5,282 bases of DNA, taken from positions 1-5,282 of the forward strand of contig SICB01000037.1 in NCBI GenBank assembly GCA_009691555.1, given 5' to 3'. Positions 1 to 5,282 of this stretch are shown piece after piece (position 1 is the stretch's first letter; each line of letters opens with the position of its first letter). A model generated the notes under the pieces. It made no database searches and was not told where the DNA came from. It saw only the letters and a program-made list of their open reading frames with translations. Origin of the DNA: Patescibacteria group bacterium. GTDB lineage: Bacteria > Patescibacteriota > Saccharimonadia > CAILAD01 > BJGX01. The translations under genes and the position numbers were made by a program.

Positions 1-1212
1 TCGCGCCAAATACAGTACCGCTTGCGCGACTGGCTGATATCAAGGCAGCGCTACTGGGGTACACCAATTCCGATCATCTATTGCGACAACTGCGGTATTG
101 TACCAGTACCAGAAAAAGATTTGCCAGTGCTACTGCCCCTAAAACAAAAGTTCGGCAAAGACGGCCGTAGCCCACTGCTCGATGACCCAGATTTTATCAA
201 TGTCGATTGCCCTGACTGTGGTAGCAAGGCCCAGCGCGAAACCGATACAATGGATACTTTTGTCGATAGTAGCTGGTATTTTTTGCGCTACCCCAACCCC
301 GAGTACCAAGACGGCCCTTTTGACCCTGTAGCAGTCAAGCAATGGTTGCCGGTCGATCAGTATATTGGTGGTGCCGAGCACGCCGTACTGCACTTATTAT
401 ATGCCAGGTTTATAACCAAGTTCTTGCACTCTACTGGCCACCTCGACTTCAATGAACCTTTCACTAAGCTAATTAATCAGGGTATGATTCTAGGCCCTGA
501 TGGCAATAAAATGAGTAAGTCCAAAGGCAATATCATCGACCCTGACGACTATGTCGATCGCTACGGCGCCGATGCAGTACGAGTGTATTTGATGTTTATG
601 GGCCCCTACGACGAAGGCGGCCCCTGGGACCCAAAGCGCTTCGAAGGCTCGCACCGATTTATCAATAAAGTCTGGGACCTTTGCACCGCTAGCTACAACG
701 AGCTCCAGCACGATTCGGCCAGCGAAGCTCAGCTGCAATCAAAACTACACAAATTGATCAAAAAAGTCACCGCAGACACCCAAGCATCGAAATTTAATAC
801 AGCTATTTCCTCGCTAATGGAGTTTGTAAATTATACCGCAAAGGTGCAGGCCAAGGGCGATGTATCTAAAGAACAATGGCATATCGCCATTGCTACGCTA
901 GTCAAGCTACTGGCGCCTTTTGTGCCTTACTTGGCGGAGGAGCTATGGGAGTTACTCGGCAACACTTCGAGTGTGCACACTCAAGCTTGGCCCGAATACG
1001 ACCCTGAGCTTGTCAAGGACGATATTATAACAATCATAATCCAGCTCAATGGCAAGCTGCGCGGCAAATTTGTTGTTAATACCGAAGACGCATTTTATAA
1101 GGACGAGCTCGAACGAGCCGCGCGCCAGCAAATGGCTGATTCGCTAAAATCCACAGAGGTTATTAAGGTTATTGTCGTTCCCGGCAAGCTGGTCAACTTC
1201 GTGACCCGCTAA
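1..1212 (+). CDS. leuS: Leucine--tRNA ligase (LeuRS), C-terminal part, 5' end outside window
   Basis: This cytoplasmic class Ia synthetase charges tRNA-Leu with leucine using ATP. The frame is open from base 1, so the 403 residues seen are roughly the second half of a protein usually about 800-860 long; the HIGH motif and most of the editing domain lie upstream. Visible family marks, numbered from base 1, are RDWLISRQRYWGTPIP (9-24), a Cys pair at 28/31, a second Cys pair at 70/73 followed by RETDTMDTFVDSSWYF, then the VDQYIGGAEHAVLHLLYARF block and KMSKS (nt 508-522), which stabilises the adenylation transition state. The two CxxC pairs could bind zinc. Only about five residues separate QGMIL from KMSKS, so the leucine-specific insertion of E. 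coli LeuRS is absent, as in Bacillus-type enzymes. An anticodon-binding helical domain follows, and the C-terminal domain ends normally in IVVPGKLVNFV. The stop is TAA. The TTG at 22 is an internal Leu codon, not a start. Confidence 0.98.
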   Translation, partial: SRQIQYRLRDWLISRQRYWGTPIPIIYCDNCGIVPVPEKDLPVLLPLKQKFGKDGRSPLLDDPDFINVDCPDCGSKAQRETDTMDTFVDSSWYFLRYPNPEYQDGPFDPVAVKQWLPVDQYIGGAEHAVLHLLYARFITKFLHSTGHLDFNEPFTKLINQGMILGPDGNKMSKSKGNIIDPDDYVDRYGADAVRVYLMFMGPYDEGGPWDPKRFEGSHRFINKVWDLCTASYNELQHDSASEAQLQSKLHKLIKKVTADTQASKFNTAISSLMEFVNYTAKVQAKGDVSKEQWHIAIATLVKLLAPFVPYLAEELWELLGNTSSVHTQAWPEYDPELVKDDIITIIIQLNGKLRGKFVVNTEDAFYKDELERAARQQMADSLKSTEVIKVIVVPGKLVNFVTR

Positions 1213-1215
1213 AGC

Positions 1216-1244
1216 TTGCTATTTTACCGATTTCTTGGTATGAT
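1216..1244 (+). promoter_or_regulatory. Predicted sigma70-type promoter for the rpmF-nusB-NUDIX-rnc unit
   Basis: A -35-like TTGCTA (1216-1221, 4 of 6 consensus bases) is followed by exactly 17 bp and a -10-like TATGAT (1239-1244, 5 of 6). A TG at 1236-1237 makes it an extended -10. It begins 3 bp after the leuS stop codon. Transcription would start near 1251-1253 and give rpmF a leader of about 136 nt. Seen in sequence only; promoter activity is inferred. Confidence 0.6.
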
Positions 1245-1259
1245 TACCCCCGAAGATAT

Positions 1260-1328
1260 GCCTTAGTGCAAGCAAAGATTAGTAGCACTAAATGGCTTAC
1301 TAATCTAATAAATCAAAATATTTTTTTT
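1260..1328 (+). promoter_or_regulatory. Candidate structured 5' leader of rpmF: two interlocking inverted repeats, then T8
   Basis: Stem A pairs GCCTTAGTGC (1260-1269) with GCACTAA (1285-1291) plus GGC (1294-1296), giving ten base pairs with a two-base bulge. Stem B pairs AGATTAGTA (1276-1284) with TACTAATCT (1298-1306), nine perfect base pairs. The arms alternate A-B-A-B, so the RNA could form an H-type pseudoknot or switch between two hairpins. Eight T's follow at 1321-1328, but 14 nt after stem B, so this is not a classical intrinsic terminator. It sits in the predicted rpmF leader and could be an attenuator, a ribosomal-protein binding site or, at DNA level, an operator. I do not recognise it as a known riboswitch class. 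Confidence 0.4.
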
Positions 1329-1375
1329 GTAACGCACTTCGCAATAACATTGTTGGCATATATCTTCTCTAACTA

Positions 1376-1381
1376 AAGGAG
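1376..1381 (+). promoter_or_regulatory. Strong Shine-Dalgarno of rpmF
   Basis: AAGGAG lies 6 nt before the rpmF ATG at 1388. It is the only strong ribosome binding site in the window, since nusB, NUDIX, rnc, murD and smc have weak or no SD. It fixes the rpmF start and suggests that nusB, which follows after one base, is translated by coupling. Confidence 0.85.
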
Positions 1382-1387
1382 AGAAAA

Positions 1388-1555
1388 ATGGCAGTACCTA
1401 AGAAACGCCGGACTTCATCTACGCGTGGTCAAAGACGCAACCACGACAGCCTGAAAGCTGTATCGTTGGTAGTTGAAAAAAGTAGCGGTCAAGCAGTCCC
1501 ACGACGATTACATAAAGCAGCTAGCCTCGGACTAGCACGAACCAGAAAGAGCTAA
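1388..1555 (+). CDS. rpmF: 50S ribosomal protein L32 (bL32), cysteine-free form
   Basis: This 55-residue, strongly basic protein is a structural component of the large ribosomal subunit. The N-terminus MAVPKKRRTSSTRGQRRNHD is the bL32 signature (MAVPK, then an Arg-rich stretch and RR-x-HD/HW). The second half, LVVEKSSGQAVPRRLH, resembles the E. coli-type C-minus form (VDKTSGEKHLRHH), where the CxxC pairs of the zinc-binding form are lost; there is no cysteine anywhere here. Length fits the family (about 55-60). The start is set by AAGGAG 6 nt upstream. It leads the unit with nusB, NUDIX and rnc, with one base between its TAA and the nusB ATG. It is probably driven by the promoter at 1216-1244 through the structured leader. 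Confidence 0.95.
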   Translation: MAVPKKRRTSSTRGQRRNHDSLKAVSLVVEKSSGQAVPRRLHKAASLGLARTRKS

Positions 1556-1556
1556 A

Positions 1557-2066
1557 ATGGCATCAAATCGACATCTTTGTAGGATCATAGCATTACAAAG
1601 TTTGTACGAGTATGATTTTCGTAATAGCTTGGAGCTCGAAGAGCTCACCACTGATATCGATGAAGTCTTGAAGCGCAACCTCGAAGTATACAAAGATGCT
1701 ATCGACGAAGTCGACTTTGTAATAGACCTCGTGAAGGGAACATTAAAAAACGAAACAAAAATAGACGCTATCATAATCCCATCCGCCCCCGAGTGGCCTA
1801 TCGAGCAAATAGCCAAGATAGACAAAGCCATACTGCGAATGAGTATTTATGAGCTGATAATCAAACAAGACGTACCGCCCAAGGTTGCAATCAACGAAGC
1901 TGTTGAGCTAGCCAAGGAGTTCGGCGGCGACAATTCGAGCAAATTTGTTAACGGAGTTTTAGGCACAATATTTAGACAAAGTGAGTTATATGATCCAAAA
2001 GAAGACAAACGAGCAGGTCAAGCCCCAGAAGCCGACCAAGACTCAAAAGAACCAGCCAAAAAATAA
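1557..2066 (+). CDS. nusB: Transcription antitermination protein NusB, with charged C-terminal tail
   Basis: NusB binds boxA of nascent rRNA together with NusE (ribosomal protein S10) and helps RNA polymerase read through and fold rRNA operons. The 169-residue product has the family landmarks: ASNRHLCRIIALQSLYEYDF at the N-terminus, then EWPIEQIAKIDKAILRMSIYEL (about 98-119), and DVPPKVAINEAVELAKEFGG with KFVNGVLGTI (about 124-156), the conserved C-terminal helices. The usual family length is about 130-150. The extra is a polar tail after residue 157 (YDPKEDKRAGQAPEADQDS and on), probably disordered, and encoded by DNA that also encodes the start of the NUDIX protein. The ATG lies one base after the rpmF stop with no clear SD, suggesting translational coupling. 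The pairing with rpmF and rnc fits a ribosome-production unit. Confidence 0.95.
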   Translation: MASNRHLCRIIALQSLYEYDFRNSLELEELTTDIDEVLKRNLEVYKDAIDEVDFVIDLVKGTLKNETKIDAIIIPSAPEWPIEQIAKIDKAILRMSIYELIIKQDVPPKVAINEAVELAKEFGGDNSSKFVNGVLGTIFRQSELYDPKEDKRAGQAPEADQDSKEPAKK

Positions 2067-2520
2067 TCAATCGAAATCCAAAGCCGTACGAGAGTACACT
2101 GCCGGAGGTGTTATTTTTCGTATTAAAGATTCGAAGTTAGAGTTTTTGCTTTTGCAAGACGTCAAGGGTCGCTGGAGTATTCCCAAGGGCCACGTCGAAA
2201 GCGGCGAAACTCTCGAGCAAACAGCAATCCGTGAAATTGGCGAAGAAACCGGCTTGGTCAATATCAAAATCATCGATAAACTCGACAAACTGCACTTTTT
2301 TTACCGCATGGAAGGCAAACTGATATTTATGACCACCTTTGTGTTTTTGATCGAATCAACAGACCTTCAAGAAGCCTTGATGCCAGAAAAGTCTGAAGGC
2401 ATTGTCGATGTCAGCTGGTTCGACGAACAAGCTGCCTTTAGGGCTATCGAATATAAGGCAACCAAAGTATTATTAGAGGAGGGCGCCAAGCGCGTAAAAA
2501 AAGCATATGGTATTCAATAG
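1990..2520 (+). CDS. NUDIX hydrolase, Ap4A hydrolase/MutT-like, with Lys-rich N-terminal extension
   Basis: The family hydrolyses nucleoside diphosphates linked to another moiety, such as Ap4A or oxidised dNTPs; the substrate here cannot be told from sequence. The Nudix box is complete at residues 67-89 (nt 2188-2256): G, five residues, E, seven residues, then REIGEETGL, with all Mg-binding glutamates. The preceding GRWSIPKGH resembles Ap4A hydrolases. Before the fold begins at REYTAGGVIF (about 34) is an extension with nine lysines and one acidic residue in 31 positions, probably disordered. No start codon exists between 1990 and the domain, so the gene must overlap nusB: by 77 nt from ATG 1990 (chosen; GTGAG 4 nt upstream is a weak SD) or 86 nt from GTG 1981. 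Its TAG overlaps the rnc start by 14 nt. It encodes 176 residues. Confidence 0.92.
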   Translation: MIQKKTNEQVKPQKPTKTQKNQPKNNQSKSKAVREYTAGGVIFRIKDSKLEFLLLQDVKGRWSIPKGHVESGETLEQTAIREIGEETGLVNIKIIDKLDKLHFFYRMEGKLIFMTTFVFLIESTDLQEALMPEKSEGIVDVSWFDEQAAFRAIEYKATKVLLEEGAKRVKKAYGIQ

Positions 2521-3199
2521 AGAAGAAGTCGAAAAAATTATTGGTGTCACTTTTGAAAGTGAAGACCTTATTAAGACTGCCTGCACACACCGCAGCTACC
2601 TAAACGAGCACCGCTCTACTGTAAAACAACACAACGAGCGGCTGGAGTTTTTGGGTGACGCCGTTTTGGAGCTGGTAGTGACGGATTTTTTATACACCAA
2701 GTATCCGACCAAACCAGAGGGCGAGCTAACCAGCTGGCGAGCTGCCTTAGTTAAGACCGAGAGCTTGGCCGAGCTAGCCGAAGAGCTGGATATTGGAAGG
2801 TTTTTGCTGATGAGCCGAGGCGAGGCAAAGAGCGGCGGCAGAACGCGCATGGCACTTTTGGCCAACTTGGTAGAGGCCATCATTGGCGCAATTTATATTG
2901 ATAGAGGCTATGATGTGGCGGCGGAGTTTATTAGTACAAAAATCAATTCCAAACTCGAGGGCATATTGAAAGCCGGGTTGCATATTGATGCCAAAAGTCA
3001 TTTCCAGGAAATAGCTCAAGAAAAACAAGGCGTAACGCCACATTATGAGGTTGTATCGGAGTCCGGCCCCGACCACGACAAGGTATTTGAGGTGGCTGTT
3101 TATCTAGACAAAAAAATGTGGGGCAAAGGCAAGGGTAACAGTAAGCAAACTGCTCAGCAATCGGCCGCCCAAAACGCCCTCAAAAAATACACTCCGTAG
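2507..3199 (+). CDS. rnc: Ribonuclease III
   Basis: This endonuclease cuts double-stranded RNA, processing the rRNA precursor and some mRNAs as a homodimer. The 230-residue product is full length. The catalytic domain (about 1-150) carries the signature NERLEFLGDAVLEL with metal-site residues E44, E47 and D51 (E38, E41, D45 in E. coli) and E123 (E117). The position matching E. coli D114 is Asn (N120, in LLANLVEAIIGAIYID) instead of the usual Asp. The dsRNA-binding domain (about 160-228) has DAKSHFQEIAQ, the GPDH loop followed by FEVAVYL, and GKGKGNSKQTAQQSAAQNAL, all typical. The ATG lies 14 nt inside the NUDIX gene without a clear SD, so translation is probably coupled. It is the last gene of the rpmF unit; rnc next to smc is a common bacterial arrangement, here with murD between. 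Confidence 0.97.
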   Translation: MVFNREEVEKIIGVTFESEDLIKTACTHRSYLNEHRSTVKQHNERLEFLGDAVLELVVTDFLYTKYPTKPEGELTSWRAALVKTESLAELAEELDIGRFLLMSRGEAKSGGRTRMALLANLVEAIIGAIYIDRGYDVAAEFISTKINSKLEGILKAGLHIDAKSHFQEIAQEKQGVTPHYEVVSESGPDHDKVFEVAVYLDKKMWGKGKGNSKQTAQQSAAQNALKKYTP

Positions 3200-3229
3200 T
3201 TCATTTAGTAACTCTAAACGAGGTATAAT
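3200..3229 (+). promoter_or_regulatory. Predicted promoter of murD with TATAAT 7 nt before ATG
   Basis: A perfect -10 hexamer TATAAT lies at 3224-3229. A poor -35 candidate, TTCATT (3200-3205, 3 of 6), lies 18 bp upstream. The start site would fall at 3236-3237, that is at the A of the murD ATG, leaving no leader and no room for a Shine-Dalgarno. A small inverted repeat, TTTAG/CTAAA (3204-3208 and 3214-3218), lies between the two hexamers. Confidence 0.55.
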
Positions 3230-3236
3230 AAAGCCT

Positions 3237-4532
3237 ATGAAAATTGCAATACTGGGCTTCGGCAAAGAGGGTCAATCGGCTTATCGTTATTACAACAAAA
3301 CCGACAATGATGACAATGATATCACTATTCATGATAATGATAACCAAAAGCAGCTACCAAGTGGCGTTCAAGCTGTAGTTGGCGAAGGTGCCTTTACTGA
3401 GCTAGATAGCTATGGCTACGATCTATTAGTTAGAAGCCCTGGGCTACGGATTGATAGAGCTAATATTAAGACTGCCATCACCACGCCGACAGCTGAATTC
3501 ATGAAAGTCTGCCCAGCCGAAATCATTGGCGTTACTGGCACCAAGGGCAAGGGAACCACCGCAACGCTAATTGAGCATATCCTAACAGAATCCGGCCAGC
3601 GTACTCATCTCTTGGGTAATATCGGCGCACCAGCCCTAGATGAGCTTCCAAATATCGAACCTAGCGATGTGGTGGTTTATGAAATGTCTAGCTTCCAGCT
3701 TTATGATATCCAGGCCAGCCCCCACGTGGCGGTTTGCCTTTTGGTCACCGAAGATCACCTCGATTGGCACAGCGACCTAGCAGAGTACCAAACAGCAAAA
3801 GGTAATATTTTTAAGTTCCAGACCAGCAGTGATGTTGCTGTTTATTATACCCAAAATCCAACCTCGCAAACTCTAGCCAAACTATCATCGGCTGCCACCA
3901 GCTATAGCTATGGAGACAACGGCGATGTCTTTGTTCGAGATGGCAAAATTGTAGCATTTGGTAGTATCGTCATGGACGTTAAAGGCGTCAAACTTCCTGG
4001 CGAGCACAACCTACAAAATATCTGTGCCGCCATTTGTGCCGTCTGGCCATACACCCAAGACATTGCTGCCATCAAAAAAGTACTCGAAACCTTTGCTGGC
4101 TTGCCATACCATATTGAGCATGTTCTAGATAAGGCCGGAGTGAGCTATTTTAACGATTCTTTCTCGACTAATCCGCTCTCGGCTATTGCTGCTATTCGGA
4201 GCTTTGATCAGCCAATCGTATTGTTTTTGGGGGGCTTCGACAAGCAAGCCAACTTTACTGAGCTGGCTGATGTCTTAAAGACCCGAAAAATCAGAAAAAT
4301 AATAACTTATGATAAAACCGGTAGTCGTATCCATGACCTACTGGTCAGCAAGGGCATAGCTAATGCTGAATATATCGCAGGGGACAACTTTAAGGCAATT
4401 ATCGGCGCCGGTGTAAATTCTGCCCAGCCCGGCGATGTGGTGCTATTTAGTCCTGCCTCTGCGAGTTGGGGTATGTTTTCAGATTACAAGGCGCGTGGGC
4501 AGATATTCAATGACATCATAACTTCAATTTGA
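3237..4532 (+). CDS. murD: UDP-N-acetylmuramoyl-L-alanine--D-glutamate ligase (MurD)
   Basis: This cytoplasmic enzyme adds D-Glu to UDP-MurNAc-L-Ala with ATP in peptidoglycan precursor synthesis. Its 431 residues match the usual length (E. coli 438). In order: a Rossmann-type UDP-binding domain starting ILGFGKEGQSA; the P-loop GVTGTKGKGTT (98-108), with TKGKG where most MurD have TNGKS; EMSSFQL (149-155); EDHLDWH (172-178) followed by K188, the expected carbamoylated Lys; GEHNLQN (255-261), opening the C-terminal domain; NDSFSTN (306-312), where E. coli has NDSKATN; LGGFDK (331-336); and FSPASAS near the end. The E. coli HRFE stretch is YHIE (291-294). MurD is chosen over MurC/E/F because of EMSSFQL, LGGxDK and SPASAS. 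Residues 22-36 are Asp/Asn-rich. It follows rnc by 37 nt and has its own TATAAT. The stop is TGA. Confidence 0.94.
   Translation: MKIAILGFGKEGQSAYRYYNKTDNDDNDITIHDNDNQKQLPSGVQAVVGEGAFTELDSYGYDLLVRSPGLRIDRANIKTAITTPTAEFMKVCPAEIIGVTGTKGKGTTATLIEHILTESGQRTHLLGNIGAPALDELPNIEPSDVVVYEMSSFQLYDIQASPHVAVCLLVTEDHLDWHSDLAEYQTAKGNIFKFQTSSDVAVYYTQNPTSQTLAKLSSAATSYSYGDNGDVFVRDGKIVAFGSIVMDVKGVKLPGEHNLQNICAAICAVWPYTQDIAAIKKVLETFAGLPYHIEHVLDKAGVSYFNDSFSTNPLSAIAAIRSFDQPIVLFLGGFDKQANFTELADVLKTRKIRKIITYDKTGSRIHDLLVSKGIANAEYIAGDNFKAIIGAGVNSAQPGDVVLFSPASASWGMFSDYKARGQIFNDIITSI
3303..3320 (+). repeat. Two perfect tandem copies of GACAATGAT inside murD
   Basis: The 9-mer GACAATGAT occurs twice head to tail in frame, encoding Asp-Asn-Asp twice. 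A degenerate echo (GATAATGATAAC, about 3332-3343) follows. The segment lies in the N-terminal UDP-binding domain and is probably a surface loop; being in frame, it does not break the gene. Confidence 0.8.
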
Positions 4533-4535
4533 TTG

Positions 4536-4565
4536 TTGCTTATGTTTGCCTAGCCAAAGTACAAT
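4536..4565 (+). promoter_or_regulatory. Predicted promoter of smc with TACAAT 8 nt before ATG
   Basis: A -35-like TTGCTT (4536-4541) is followed by 18 bp and a -10-like TACAAT (4560-4565, 5 of 6). The start site would be near 4572-4574, giving a transcript with a leader of 0-2 nt. This lies in the 41 nt gap between murD and smc, in which I see no terminator. The layout copies that in front of murD. Confidence 0.5.
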
Positions 4566-4573
4566 AAGAGAGT

Positions 4574-5282
4574 ATGAAATTGAGAGTGGCTACATTACGC
4601 AGTATTGAGCTTTCGGGCTTTAAGTCTTTTGCTAAGCGCACAAAGATTGATTTTGGCGACGGCATTGTTGCTATTGTCGGGCCCAACGGCTCAGGCAAGA
4701 GCAACATTGCCGATGCAGTACGCTGGGTTTTTGGCGAACAGAAGAATAAACCGCTTCGTACCGATAAAGCTGAAGACTTGATATACAACGGTAACGACAA
4801 TAAGCCCCGGGCGAGCATGGCAGAAGTAGTTATCGCACTCGATAATAGCGGCGGTTCAATCCCCGTCGACTTATTAGAAGTTGAGATTACCAGGCGGCTG
4901 TATCGTAGTGGCGAGAGTAGCTATTTGCTCAATGGCAAAAAAACGAGCCTTTCCGCTATCCAGGAGCTTCTAGTGAAGAGTGGCTTCGGAGTCGGGAGCT
5001 ACACTGTGATTGGGCAGGGTATGATTGATAAACTAATTTTATCTAGCGGGCTAGAACGCAAGCAACTATTCGAGGAAGCTAGCGGTATTAGGCAATTCGA
5101 AATTAAGCAAAAACAAACCGCTAAACGAATTGAAGCCGTTAATCTCAATATTAGCCAGATTAGTAGTATTATTAATGAAATTAAGCCCCAGCAAGAATCA
5201 TTGGTGCGCCAGGCTAATCTGTTGCAAAAACGCAATCAGCTAGCTGACGATCTGCACAAGTACCGGTCTGGCTATATCGCCC
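4574..5282 (+). CDS. smc: Chromosome segregation protein SMC, N-terminal part, 3' end outside window
   Basis: SMC is the ATPase of the bacterial condensin (with ScpA and ScpB) that organises and helps segregate the chromosome. The frame stays open to the window end; 236 codons are seen of a protein normally about 1,100-1,200 residues. The N-terminal half of the ABC head is present: IELSGFKSFA (11-20), Walker A GPNGSGKS (36-43), DAVRWVFGEQ, the RRLYRSGESSYLLNG stretch, the Q-loop glutamine Q148 in VIGQGMIDKLI, and LFEEASGI (165-172). Gln/Lys-rich helix from about 175 on begins the long coiled coil. The spacing and the FEEASGI motif point to SMC rather than RecF, RecN or Rad50. ATG 4574 is chosen because it fits the -10 at 4560-4565; GTG 4586 would give a start closer to the family norm, so the first four residues are uncertain. 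Confidence 0.95.
   Translation, partial: MKLRVATLRSIELSGFKSFAKRTKIDFGDGIVAIVGPNGSGKSNIADAVRWVFGEQKNKPLRTDKAEDLIYNGNDNKPRASMAEVVIALDNSGGSIPVDLLEVEITRRLYRSGESSYLLNGKKTSLSAIQELLVKSGFGVGSYTVIGQGMIDKLILSSGLERKQLFEEASGIRQFEIKQKQTAKRIEAVNLNISQISSIINEIKPQQESLVRQANLLQKRNQLADDLHKYRSGYIA

Noticed and set aside
22..24. TTG as a start codon for the leuS frame
   Set aside because: The frame is open from base 1 and the preceding residues continue the conserved LeuRS sequence into RDWLISRQRYWG, so this is an internal Leu codon of a truncated gene.
493..522. Missing leucine-specific domain in LeuRS as a deletion
   Set aside because: The short link between QGMIL and KMSKS is normal in Bacillus-type LeuRS, so it is a family variant.
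1276..1328. Intrinsic terminator after leuS formed by the 9-bp stem and T8
   Set aside because: The T run starts 14 nt after the stem, the stem is AT-rich, and a promoter-like sequence precedes it; leader structure fits better, though attenuation is not excluded.
1359..1364. TATATC as the -10 of a second promoter close to rpmF
   Set aside because: No reasonable -35 lies 16-18 bp upstream, and the extended -10 at 1236-1244 is far stronger.
1632..1646. GAGCTC-GAA-GAGCTC hairpin in nusB
   Set aside because: GAGCTC is itself palindromic and arises from repeated Glu-Leu codons (ELEEL); there is no T tract and it lies inside the gene.
3204..3218. TTTAG/CTAAA inverted repeat after rnc as a terminator
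   Set aside because: The stem is only 5 bp, AT-rich and without a following T tract; it overlaps the murD promoter region and could at most be a weak operator.
139..5235. Minus-strand ORFs of 73-100 codons (for example 139-393, 490-738, 1532-1831, 2067-2288, 2596-2883, 2774-3076, 4540-4818, 4999-5235)
   Set aside because: Each lies largely or wholly opposite a clearly conserved + strand gene, none shows a recognisable domain, and none has a promoter or SD that I can see.

Overview
The window is a compact block of bacterial housekeeping genes, all on the + strand. In order they are: the 3' part of leuS (leucyl-tRNA synthetase), rpmF (ribosomal protein L32), nusB (antitermination factor), a NUDIX hydrolase, rnc (RNase III), murD (UDP-MurNAc-L-Ala:D-Glu ligase) and the 5' part of smc (chromosome condensation ATPase). 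I see no mobile element, CRISPR array, tRNA, rRNA or integration site, and no credible gene on the minus strand. I found no undescribed multi-gene system; the points of interest are regulatory architecture and residue-level oddities in known families.

The likely source is a small-genome bacterium of the Patescibacteria/CPR group, most plausibly Saccharibacteria (TM7). This is inference. It rests on very tight gene packing, the TKGKGTT form of the MurD P-loop, the NusB N-terminus, and an rpmF/rnc/smc neighbourhood without the plsX/fab genes that often accompany these genes elsewhere. TAA, TAG and TGA all end recognisable genes (murD ends in TGA), so the UGA=Gly code of Gracilibacteria and Absconditabacteria does not apply.

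Layout: leuS ends at 1212. A promoter-like sequence (TTGCTA, 17 bp, then extended -10 TGGTATGAT) starts 3 bp after its stop and would give an rpmF transcript with a leader of about 136 nt. That leader contains two interlocking inverted repeats, a T8 tract and a strong Shine-Dalgarno. rpmF-nusB-NUDIX-rnc then form a tight unit: a 1 nt gap, then an overlap of at least 77 nt, then a 14 nt overlap. murD and smc each have their own -10-like hexamer only 7-8 nt before the ATG, which suggests leaderless or near-leaderless transcripts.

Functionally, leuS, rpmF, nusB and rnc belong to translation and ribosome production (tRNA charging, 50S assembly, rRNA antitermination, rRNA processing). The NUDIX enzyme probably does nucleotide clean-up. 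murD makes peptidoglycan precursor and smc organises the chromosome.
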